Assembly: GCF_022201045.2 (NCBI RefSeq)
Contig: NC_068558.1
Location: 13,483,501-13,547,500, forward strand
DNA from: Citrus sinensis
Taxonomy: Eukaryota; Streptophyta; Magnoliopsida; Sapindales; Rutaceae
Length of the DNA: 64,000 nucleotides
Direction of reading: 5' to 3'
The position numbers and the translations under genes were made by a program. Under the pieces are notes generated by a model. That model saw only the letters and a list, made by a program, of their open reading frames with translations. It had not been told where the DNA came from and searched no databases. This document shows, in pieces, positions 37,301 to 47,874 of the stretch (position 1 is its first letter; each line of letters opens with the position of its first letter).

Positions 37301-37407
37301 AGACACAAAGTATGTCGATAGACGAACCGTATACAGGTTCTTCTACATCTGCAGCTGATCTCTATCCAATTAACTTGGATTCTGATTATTTGAATAGCAG
37401 AGTTTAA
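28319..37407 (+). CDS. LRR-malectin receptor-like Ser/Thr kinase (LRR VIII-2 type), 24 exons, paralogue of the minus-strand gene
   Basis: Exons: 28319-28415, 28545-28719, 30912-30983, 31102-31170, 32249-32320, 32414-32485, 32599-32670, 32787-32858, 32950-33021, 33126-33197, 33290-33361, 33438-33509, 33679-33744, 34016-34078, 34183-34218, 34375-34418, 34618-35000, 35219-35414, 35584-35736, 35876-35994, 36101-36311, 36412-36649, 36743-36893, 37009-37407. The sum is 3048 bp, 1015 residues; all borders are GT..AG. Order: signal peptide, Cys cap, LRR exons (mostly 72 bp, phase-identical to the other copy), malectin-like domain (HINCGG to GVYGPLIS), membrane helix ([19 protein letters not shown]), kinase with [31 protein letters not shown] and GYMAPEYA. 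It is an RD kinase with all key residues. Exons 20-23 have exactly the lengths of the minus-strand copy (119, 211, 238, 151). Both copies are intact, so both are likely functional plasma-membrane receptors; the ligand is unknown. Confidence 0.93.
29527..29690. mobile_element. Mutator-type MITE, 146 bp, in intron 2 of the plus-strand kinase
   Basis: Element 29536-29681 starts GGGCAAAACTATGTTGCAAC and ends with the near inverse (GTTGCAACATAGCTGGACCC). TIRs are about 32 bp. It is flanked by a perfect 9-bp repeat TTTTCATAA (29527-29535, 29682-29690). No coding capacity. Confidence 0.85.
30318..30766. mobile_element. TIR element of about 440 bp in intron 2 of the plus-strand kinase
   Basis: The left end ACTATTGGCACCCCTTCAAA (from 30322) matches the reverse complement of the right end (ACTATTGGCACCCCTCTAAA, up to 30763). 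Similarity continues through CTCTTAA and CCCC for about 40 bp. The interior is AT-rich and non-coding. No convincing target duplication was found, so the superfamily is undecided. Confidence 0.65.
31498..32030. repeat. Two diverged copies of a dispersed repeat in intron 4
   Basis: Blocks of the type TGTAACATC.AATAT.GTTAGTG, then AAACTAATTTATGAGTCA, then AAGTAGA, then a GTTATAAAG or GATTGTAAAGCC stretch, occur around 31498-31655 and 31880-32025. A partial copy is at 31808-31880, giving a local tandem of about 75 bp. The pattern resembles a common plant dispersed repeat with a CCCAAAATGGAC-like end. The family was not identified. Confidence 0.5.
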
Positions 37408-39526
37408 GGGGCATATCATATGCTACAATGTTGTTTGTATATTTTCTTTTTAACTCTGTTTCCTTAAAACCCATTTGTATGACCTTGATTATCACTATAC
37501 TTTATAAGAAAGTTGTTGTTCAAATTTCAAAATGGGATTGTAACAACTAGCAAGCAACAGCCTGTTTGTTGGAATGAAGAGTAAAAATGACTTGATGAGG
37601 AAGGAATTAAAGAAATCAAGAAAACAGGAAAATGGAAAAAAGTGCTTTTGGTTGCAAATTGCAAAGAGATAGTTATAAATCATCATCAACAACAACAACA
37701 ACAACAACAACAATTTGTTATGCTAACAGATTTTAACTTTCTGAAGGCTCATCCTTATCGACTTGTAACCGACTAGACTGATGGATTACAAGTTTCTGAA
37801 AGCTTGTCTTGGAAAGCTCAACTACTAGTGGACCCATAAGATGTTCATAATTGATCTTTCAGAAAAATTATTAGGAATCAATTATTTCCCTTTTTCACTA
37901 AATTATTTTTCTGATTGAAAATTTTCGAGTTAGGAAATTTCGCACTTCATAAAATGCCACAAAGCTCAACCACTATTTTTGGTAAACTACTTTAGGGTCC
38001 CTCTTGTTTGTTGAAAAATAAAATAAAAATTAGAAGTTTTAAAATTTTAACACATAAGTCCAATATATATCTATTATTTACACTTAGAGTATATTTCTAT
38101 TATTTATATTTGAATGCTAAACCATAGTTGATTATTATCAAATTTTTTACATTTTTATTTGGTCATATTATTATTAATAAATTATATATTTAAATTGCTT
38201 ATTATCGATTAAATAGATTTTATGTTGTTTTCAAAAAAATAAAAAAGATTTTATGTACTAAAAAGTTTTACAAGTTATTGTCCTTATACTATCATTAATT
38301 TTAATAGTCAAATTAGGTCAATTGATCAAAATATAAAAATTTAAAATTATTTTGCTTTTTTTAAAAACCAGAGGGACATTAATTTTTTTTTTTTAAGCAA
38401 GAGGGACATTAATGTTAAAAACCAAAGAAACTATATCATTGAAGCAAGTTTTGTGTTAAATCTAACGGGCAGCTCACATGTTGACAAAATGGGGGGCACC
38501 ATGCACCAGGTGCACGGTAGTTGGACCCGAAGGGACGAACTTTAATTATGAAACTTTTTATAACAGTGAGTATATTTTCTCACCCATCTACAATGTTGTA
38601 AAAATTTTCATAATGTTATAAATGATTTACAATAATATTAGGGAAGCATTGATGAATGTCAATATTGATGGGAGTGGGATTAAATTTATCCTTTTAAAAA
38701 GGAATTCTTTTCTTTTTCCCCCATATAGTAAACACTAAAAATACCAATTTAAATATATTAATTTATTTTTTATCAGGTAAAATTTCAAAATATTTGTTTT
38801 TTTTTTTCCTTTTTAACCCAAAACAAACAAACACACACACACACACACACACAAGTAATGCAAATCCCAAACATCCAATTTGATCATCTCCATACAAATA
38901 GCATTAGACAAAGCCAAGGAAGTCTAAAAACACAACTTGAAAGGCAACCTTATTCCAAAATATTTTGTTAGGATCCTAAATCTCAAATGGACTAAAAATA
39001 ATAAAATTATATAAAGGGTGAGTCCTACCACACCATAGGTTCAAAAAGAAAATGATTTGATTGCAATTTGCTAATTTTGATTTCGGCCGCCGTTATTTTT
39101 GATGCCATGCATTGGAATTTATAGGAAACTAGTTGTAAATAGTCTAATCCGGTCCCATTTTTGTCTTTGAAATACAAACGCTATTGAATTATTTTTCAAA
39201 GACAAAATAATCTGATGGATGTTAAAAGTAGAATAATTTCTAAGATTATCAAAATCTTCTTTTTTTTTAAATTAAAACATCCAAAATTTAATCTCTAACC
39301 CATTGTACACTACAATAAAAAAAATTCGAAAATAACTTTGCAAAATGGTATCGTTCAAATCTGGCTTCCAGATAAACGCATGATCCTAAGAAAGTCAATG
39401 AGACCCACTATATAAAAGTAGTCCATAACATACGCATTAACCTTTAATTTCTAAATTAATCATTGAATAATTGAAATGTAAGTAGACCTTAATCACAACG
39501 TTACACCACCCACTTAGGCTCGTTGG
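37408..39526. other. Intergenic between receptor kinase and TBL cluster
   Basis: Holds the 3' flank of the plus-strand kinase, a (CAA)n microsatellite at about 37687-37712 and an (AC)n tract at about 38830-38853. No gene seen. Confidence 0.6.
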
Positions 39527-39798
39527 TGTCCGTTTGGAAATGAGGTTAGACAGCCGTACTTTTTAAGTTACAATATTAAAGTATTTGGTAAACACTAATT
39601 GCTGTATCTTGTAAGTTATATTAATATGATTTTTCACTTGTATAATAAAAAATTTATTATATCTTTAATAATTCTGTCAAAATTATTATTTAAATTTTAT
39701 ATTTACCACATATTATTAATTTTTGTTACATAATTACAACTTTTTTACCGTAACAGCTGTAGCTTAAAAGATACAGCACCTCAATCTCAAACATGGCC
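39527..39798. mobile_element. MITE family member, copy 1 (272 bp)
   Basis: Starts TGTCCGTTTGGAAA and ends CTCAATCTCAAACATGGCC. The interior shares many blocks with 45374-45634 (GTTTGGTAAACACTA, TTTTTCACTTGT, ATTATATCTTTAATAATT), so the two are copies of one family. TIRs are short and imperfect; no target duplication was fixed. It lies 700 bp upstream of the first TBL gene. Confidence 0.7.
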
Positions 39799-40433
39799 TT
39801 AACCAATGTCGAGACTTCGAGGGCACTTATTGGAGTCGATCCTCATAAATTTGATGTTTAATTTCCTCCTACAAATATGGTTAGAGGCAAACATATTCCT
39901 CAAAATGTTAGTAAAAATAAAAATCTCTAGATCTAAATTATATTATGTTATATATATATATATATATATCTATATGAATTTAGACTCTATTACAACAAGC
40001 CACCAGCCATTCCAACAAGTCAACAACCATAACTATCAACAACACTTTTTTTTGTGAAAATTAATTGCTTAAATTGCCTTAATAAGCATGAAATTAATTT
40101 TACATAATTAAAATTCGAATACGTTTACATACTGTTAACTATAAATAGTTGTGAATTATGGACCGTAATATTACACGTGGCAAAATCCTAAACTGGCATG
40201 CATTAGACTAATTATGCAACTGCATGTGCACGATCATTGCTCTCCTGAAAATGGGAGGAAAAAACCAAATCCATGCATTAAATTTTCACAACCCAGAATA
40301 GAGAAATTTTAAACAAAAAAACAAAAGAGCATCGACATGACCACTGAACTGGCACCACATCTTCTGTCTCTATACGCAGTAGGAGCAGAAGCAGAGAAAA
40401 AGCACTTTCAACACGCAAAAGCACTTCTTCTCC

Positions 40434-40440
40434 TATATAA
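40434..40440 (+). promoter_or_regulatory. Candidate TATA box of the first TBL gene
   Basis: TATATAA lies 57 bp before ATG 40497, leaving room for a start site about 30 bp downstream and a 5' UTR of about 30 bp. Confidence 0.5.
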
Positions 40441-40496
40441 GAAAAGCAGAACCAGACACACGAGATTATAATCATTTTTTGTTGTTCGGGGGCAAA

Positions 40497-43400
40497 ATGT
40501 CTCTCCGGGCTACAAGCACCAGCTTCTCATTATCTGCTTCTGCTTCTCTTATTGCCGTTTTGCTTCTTCAGCTTATTCTTTATTCTCACCAAACAAATGC
40601 TGCGAGTTACTGTAATATGTTCACCGGGAGGTGGGTTCCTGATCAGTCGTATCCCCTCTATGATTCTGCCAAGTGTCCCTTCATTGAACATGAATTCAAC
40701 TGCAAGAAGAACGGCCGGCCGGATCTTGCTTACACCAAATATCGATGGCAGCCGCGGGATTGTAATTTAAAAAAGTAAGTTTCTTTTTCTAATTAACCTT
40801 TTCATTATTATTTTGTGTAACTTTTTTTTTTGGTTTTCGTTTTTCCTTTTAACAAAAAGGTGGTGTTGGTGTTTTATAATCATCTATCTTATCACCATAA
40901 AACGAAAAGAGGGGCTTTTTAATTATCGTTTTTACCATCGGGAAAATATTATGTTAAAATTTAAAAAAGTGATAATACATGAAAAAGAATTTTTGTGATA
41001 AACTTGGAGTTTATTTAATTTTATAAATATTTTTTCTTTCATAATTTGTAATTAATCTTGTAGTATGTTAAGATTGGCTTCTTTAATGGATTGATAGGTA
41101 ATTGTGATTTTTGAAGGATAATTAAAAAAAAAAAACACCTTATGAAAATTGTCGGTTCCTTTACGATATTTATTTTTTTAATTGGTTACATATTGATATT
41201 ATAAAAGAAAGTCTACTGAAAATCTAAATAATTATAATACAAGTCCAAAAAACATATATATGTTTGGGTCCATTTTTTTTAATTTTATTTTCTAAATTAC
41301 TTTTTTTATTTTGATTTTTACGGCCCTCCACTGACGCACACGCTATCAGAACTTTAGTGGCTAGATCAACTGAATAGCCTTTCTTTTCTTTTCTTTTTTT
41401 CTTTTTTTTTTATTGGTGTTTAGAAAATTGTCACATTTCTAGAAATACACATTGTGCACGAGACATCGTGGCATCATGTGAGGTTGGAATTGTTCCGAAA
41501 TTTTCAATAACATACACATCTAGCGCGTGGCCAATTAGAGGCAAAAAGAATGTTTTGACTTTAGATTTTAGAAGGATAAATTTTAAATTATCCTTTTTGT
41601 GAATTAATAATTTTTATATTATTTCTCTCACTTTTTTAAGATGTTAGGTTATTTTTATTTTTATTTAAAAGATAAGATAGACTGATAAAATGAATTATAA
41701 TTTAAAAAATAAATAAATTCAAAATAATTAATTCAAAAGGATAATCCGATATTATCTACTGTAGAAACAACAATTTCGCTAAAACACTCGACCGCGGTGG
41801 CGTGTACTCCACGCTCTCTAAAACCGCGTGGGAAATCATGTAAAACATTTTTTTTTTTTTGGCTTTTTGCTTTTTACTTTTATCATTTTGGTTGCTTTGA
41901 ATTTTTTTATTTTTATTTCTTCAACATTTGACAGAGATTCTCTGCTAGGTTGTGGCATGTCATAGGGGAATTAAAACAGTAATTCAGTGCCGTCATGTTC
42001 ACGGGTCTTGCAATGGGATGCTTTTGTTTACTTATTTAAATTGATGTTTTTCCATTATTGCGTCCATACTTGCAATGAATTTTTTTTGGCATTTTAAAAT
42101 AAATAAATGTGTTTTTAGTGTTATAGCGAGACTCAATTAGAATGAAAATAATTTTTTTTTCTTGAAATTATGAATCCAATTACTCCATAATATAATTAAA
42201 TTAATTTAACAGGTGGCTTAATGGGTTTGATTAAATTGAGAATCTATGACATGCTTAAAATTTAATCCTAGTCCCTATCATAATACCACTCAAGTTCCAC
42301 CCCATTTTGGATTTATTAACTTTATTCTCCATACCTTGTCCCCACCGTAAAATGCAATTCCTCTATCATTTTTATTTATTTAGTCAGACTTTCTTAAATT
42401 TCTCAAAGCACGTGAAGAGAAATTTTTTAATTTTTATTTTTATGAATGTATTTTTTTTATAAAAAAATGAGAATATGAAATACTTAATATTAATTTAGCT
42501 ATTCTTGATTTGAGTTTTATCTATATTTCCTAACTTTTGTTCTTCCTTGTTAATAATGGGGTAAAAACTCGTTTAGTCCCTATATTTTGAAGTTAGTGCT
42601 CGTTTAGTCCCTATATTTTTAAAAATACCTCAAACCATCCCTATCATTAAATTATTGACACTTTTACCATTATCTTTTGTTCCTTTTAACTTATTTTTAT
42701 AATATTGCCCTATTATAATAAATTTTTAGACATTATTAAAAAGAAAAAATAACCGTATTATAATAATTTTTTTAGACATTATTAAAAAAAAACAAATTAC
42801 CAGTTTAACACCAAAAAATAATATCCAAAAAAGAAACATTATTTTATTTTTGAGTTTAATTTGATAATTTAATTTTTTATTAATATCTAAAAAAGAAACA
42901 TTATTGTAAAAATATAATATTGTAAAAGCAAGTTAAAAATAATAAAAAAATAATGGCATAAGTGTCAATATTTAGTAGCAGGGACGTTTTGAAGTATTTT
43001 AAAAAATACAGGGACTAAATGGACACTAACCTCATAATATAGGGACTAAACAAGCTTTTACCCTTAATAATGTGCAAGAGAAAGAATATTTGAGAATTAA
43101 GCTAGTATCCTAATTAAGCTTTTGCATGCAGATTTAATGGGGTGAGATTCTTGGAAAAATTCAGAGGGAAGAGCATAATGTTTGTGGGAGATTCTTTAAG
43201 CAGAAATCAATGGCAGTCATTGACTTGCATGCTTCACTCTTCAGTCCCCTATGCTAAGTACAATCTTACAAGAGTTGATGATGTCTCCATATTCACATTC
43301 ACAGTAAGTCTTCTCAAAATACCCAATTTTCTTTTTTCAATATATAAATTCATATAGTTTTTCAATTTTCATAATATTTCGTTACCTTTCTAATGTTAAA

Positions 43401-44619
43401 TCAAAATGCTAATGAAAAAAAAGAAGCCAAAACATTAGGGGAAATGTCAATTTCCCTTACTCGTATCATTTTCCAAGCTCAAGAATCAAAATGTATATAT
43501 TGATTACAGGATTATAGAGTGAAGGTGATGCTTGATCGCAATGTTTACTTGGTAGATACTGTGAGGGAAAGAATTGGTAGGGTTTTGAAATTAGACTCAA
43601 TTCAAGGTGGTAAGCTCTGGAAAGGAATCAATATGCTCATCTTCAACACTTGGCATTGGTGGAACCGCAGAGGACCCACTCAGCCGTATGTTCAATTAAA
43701 ATAATATTTTCTTATAATTAATATGATGAATATTTTTATAATTATTTTGCTTAATATGAGAATTATGGCATTATTTATTTTCAGATGGGATTTTATAAAA
43801 ATTGGAAATAAAACTCTAAAAGACATGGATCGCATGATTGCTTTCGAGAAGGCACTAACAACGTGGGGACATTGGGTGGATGCAAATATCAATACTTCAA
43901 AATCCATGGTCTTTTTCCAAGGGATTTCTCCTTCTCATTACAAGTAAGTTTCCAAATATATAGTTGCTACTTTCCCATTATTACTTTTATGGCTTCTAAC
44001 TAATATCATTTTTGTTGATTTTGGATTCCATGCTAATTTAAGTAGCATTGAGTTTTTAAATATTTTGTATTTCACTTGGCACAAAATCATATGATTAGAA
44101 TAATATTCAGATTTGATAGCCGACGTAAATAAGATAATAGTTGTTTGATGTTGACATTTGAATACCCAATAAAATAGTTTGCGCAAATAGAAAAACATTG
44201 ACTAGATATATGCTAGATAAAATCAATCGTTATCAAATGCGTGACAGTCGTTTATTAGGAGGTGAATGAATTATGTATATTCACACACACCTAATTTGGG
44301 TCATTGAATTTTGATAAATACTAGTGGCACGGGGTGGCATGAACCGAGTGCAAAGAGCTGTATCCGGCAGAGAGAACCGGTGTTCGGATCAACATATCCG
44401 GGAGGCCTGCCGCCGGCGGTGGGGGTGCTGAAGAAAGCGCTAAGAAAGATTAAAAAACCAGTGAAGTTACTAGACATAACAAATCTCTCACTGCTGCGTA
44501 AAGATGGGCATCCTTCGATCTACGGCCTTGGCGGACCCACAGGAATGGACTGTAGCCATTGGTGCCTTGCTGGTGTTCCAGATACCTGGAACGAGATTCT
44601 TTACAATATGATTCTTTGA
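40497..44619 (+). CDS. TRICHOME BIREFRINGENCE-LIKE protein (TBL38-43 group), copy A
   Basis: Predicted Golgi polysaccharide O-acetyltransferase of the plant cell wall (PC-Esterase/TBL family). Exons 40497-40774, 43132-43303, 43510-43685, 43785-43943, 44325-44619 total 1080 bp, 359 residues. There is an N-terminal hydrophobic anchor or signal ([14 protein letters not shown]), then the TBL domain ([39 protein letters not shown]). The GDS catalytic block is [11 protein letters not shown], followed by FNTWHWW, and the DXXH block near the end is [16 protein letters not shown]. These give the Ser, Asp and His of the esterase triad. Intron 1 (2.36 kb) carries a Mutator-type MITE. AATAAA at about 44693 may be the poly-A signal. 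Which polymer is acetylated cannot be told from the sequence. Confidence 0.92.
42550..43072. mobile_element. Mutator-type MITE, 505 bp, in intron 1 of TBL copy A
   Basis: Element 42559-43063 has TIRs of about 100 bp starting GGGTAAAA and containing two GTTTAGTCCCTATAT-like blocks at each end. It is flanked by a perfect 9-bp repeat TTAATAATG (42550-42558, 43064-43072). Its right end lies about 68 bp before the start of exon 2. No coding capacity. Confidence 0.9.
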
Positions 44620-45373
44620 TCATTATTCATTTTATTATTACTATTATATTGGTTAATTTAGTTAAAGATTAAATCTGGGGTAATTTGCTCAAGAATAAAG
44701 CTTGTTTGAGCTACATCCTCCTGATTTTTTATACCAAAATATTATCTCTGTAATAAAACAATTTTTATTATTTTTTAATAGACGATTGAATGACTCTATC
44801 ATTGGGGTGCGGCTAGTAATACAGAAGGTAATTTTGTTGTAAATAATAATAATAATAATGGTCCGACCAATATTCTTTGTCCTCATTGTTAAAGTCAAGT
44901 CTCCTCATATGGTTGTCAGAATATGATTTAGTTTAATTTAAGAATAAACTTCTTCGTTCTTCTTTAATTGGAGCAGATTTTTGGACTAGTGCTTTAGATT
45001 AACACATTAATATAGGTCTTCATTCATTCTTCTTCAAAGCCTTATTCAACTTCTGTAGTTGATAAAGTCACTACATGCTGAAGGCTTGCATTCGAGTTGA
45101 TGGTACGATTACAAAGAGTAAAGATGTATCCTCTTAAGAAGCTTCTTCCATCAAGTTCTCCTTCACAATCTCAATCCACATATCCCACCAAACTCCAATC
45201 TTGATACCTATCACCTCGATATATCAAATTATAGTTGGATATGCTCTTACGTGTCTCAGAATCCATTCAATTGTTTTCTAGTGCTCTTTCCAGGTCTTGC
45301 AGTGTATCTGCTTACAACAGTAGTCGCTTGAGAAATTAATGTCAAACCTTGCAAGCACCATTGCAAACATGAA
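44620..45373. other. 3' flank of TBL copy A and spacer
   Basis: Probable 3' UTR with AATAAA at about 44693, then unannotated sequence. Nothing else recognised. Confidence 0.5.
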
Positions 45374-45634
45374 GGGTCCGTTTGGAATGTAACTTGAAAT
45401 GTACAACATTAAAGTGTTTGGTAAACACTAGATGTTATAGACTGGAAAATATGCTGATATAATTTTTCACTTGTTTAATAAAAAATCTATTATATCTTTA
45501 ATAATTTTGTGAAAATTATTAGTTAAAATTTATATTTACTGCATACTACTAACTTTTGTTTCATAGTTATAGTTTTTTTTTTTCCACAACAACTGTAACT
45601 TAAAAATTACAGTACCTCAATCCCAAATAAGACC
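45374..45634. mobile_element. MITE family member, copy 2 (261 bp)
   Basis: Starts GGGTCCGTTTGGAATG and ends CTCAATCCCAAATAAGACC, which is partly the inverse of the start. It shares the interior blocks of the copy at 39527-39798 and is in the same orientation. The pair brackets TBL copy A. Confidence 0.7.
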
Positions 45635-47874
45635 TAAATAATATACGACACTAGTATATGGGACCTCTTTCACTTTATTTGCCTCATCTGATATTGCTCC
45701 ATTAAGAATCTAAAATAGCTTGCCAATAGAGTTTGAACTGGCTTGGACTGCTACATTTCAAAATTGTGGAGGACTTTATTTACACAAGGTTCATGCGAAT
45801 TATCCTTTTATTAGTATCAATCCTCCAATATGGAAAGTCAAAAAAGATCTATTGTAAAAATCAAGGTTTTTCAAGAGTACAGGTCAACCCTTTTAGGAGG
45901 ATGAAGCTCGAGGATGACAATACCTCCAAATTAAGATTAGGGATGACAAAATCCCTCGGGTTGGCAATATCTGGGCTCAAGCCGAGCTTGTATTTTGAAC
46001 ACTTGGGCTTGGCTCAGCAGCTATCTTTTTTTTTTGGGTTTTAAAAGCCCGAATTTCATGTTTTGTAACATTTTTCTTATTTTTTAAATTTATTTGACAA
46101 ATTTGTAGTTGTTATTTTTATTTTTTTTAAAAATACGACGGGGTTTGGTAAGGTGGGCTTAAAGGTTTAACTATATGCAACATGTGGCTAAATAAGTTAA
46201 TTTTTTTTTTTTAGATTCTAACTGAGAAATTCTCAAGCAAATTTTTTTTTTTTGGTGGGAGAAGTGAGGGACTAAAAAATAAATTTAAATTTAATCTATC
46301 ACTTGATTTTTTAATTAAAAAATATATCTTAAATATTTTTATTTATTTTTAATAAAATCTGGACTTCCCAGGCAAGGCCTGGGCATATCAAGTGAAGCTA
46401 TCTTGAGGTCAAAAATAGTTTTTTTATAACAGAATGTTTCAAGTGCAAACTATCACTCAGACCACAAATACAAGTAATGGTTTATTGAATAATTAAGTTT
46501 TAATTTTTGAAGGCAACTACAGATAAGGGGTCTTGGTGATATTTTGTTCTTTCTTTAAATATACATTTAATTTCAGTTGATTTTGAAAAACTAAGGAATG
46601 CCAAAAAGGAGTGGGGATGGTTCCACCAAAATTTGTATAAACACACTACACTTCAAAAAAAAAAAATTCCAGAAAATCTATTACTTTTATAAAACTTAAA
46701 TAATAAAAAAATTTTGACAATTAATCAATTAAATCCTTCTTAACTTTTAGTGCCGCCAATGTATAAATGAAATAAATTTAACGATTTATAAATTTCCTGA
46801 GACGGAATTTAAGGTACTTTTACCTTAAAAAAATAAATTAATTTTATTTTCAACATGTTGAAGAGACTTAAATTTTTTTTAAAAATAAAACAAATAAATT
46901 AGGTAATAAGGATGTAACTGATTGGTTGTCCAAACTTCTTTCTTATTTGATTTTTTTTTTAAGTAATGCGGATTTTTTACAATGATTTAAAAACTGAAAG
47001 TAGTCGTAGTTTCACTATTACAATAATTTTACTAAAGAATTAGATTAATATACTTGCCAACTACTTTAAATCAAACACATATATTTTAACTATTATAGCT
47101 TTTATATATCCTATTAAATCTTGTGATGGAGAGATATGAATTATCCAATTATTGGAAAATGACAAGAAACATAGTTGTGTTCCAATTATGTTCACTCATT
47201 GCATTCGCCATATAATTATTGTATTCACATCTACGTAGATCTTTGTATGGCAAAAACACAGTTTAGATTCCATAAATATGTGTTTGCACGTGAAATTTGA
47301 AACCCTCTCTTCTCTTCTCAAATTTTATGCCGCATCACTTGAATTATAGATTTTATATCTCAATTATATGCACATGCATAACATTATTAATAATTCAAAG
47401 GGAACGAAGCTCTTTTACATTTTTGGCTGTAAAGCAGAATATGTATGACTAGAAGGGAATCTTTCCTTTGAGGGATAAAAATTACATATTGAGCAAATTA
47501 AATTGAGTAGAGACATTATGAGATGTAGACTTTAAGTCTCTGGAAGAATTTGGTCCTATCAGAAAAAAAAAAAAAAATGTAGTGGGGGCAAAAAAAAAAA
47601 TAAAAAGAAGAAGCAAAATTCCCACTTAAAAAGGAAGAAGAAAGAGGGGAAAAAAAAAGAAAAAAAAAAGGAATCATGTCTTTGTCTTAAAGCAAACCCA
47701 ACTGTATTCCTTCTCTTAAGAGCATTTCTAAACTATTCAATATACTTTTCTCTAAAATTATATAGTCCCTTAAGTTGAGACCTTGTGTTATATGATATAT
47801 TCTCACCACAAGCGCAAGGACAACTCATTATCAAAGTCCTTATCCTTTTGCTCCTCGTTTCTCTTTCATCAAAA
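45635..47874. other. Spacer upstream of TBL copy B, with a truncated hAT-like end
   Basis: At 45938 a TAGGGATGACAAAAT end followed by GGGCTCAAGCC-type motifs resembles the hAT-like element at 51430-51990, but no partner end was found. Purine-rich runs occur at about 47562-47672. No gene seen. Confidence 0.5.

Noticed and set aside
38480..38520. Short palindromic stretch CACCATGCACCAGGTGCACGG
   Set aside because: Too short and imperfect, with no flanking duplication; no functional case.
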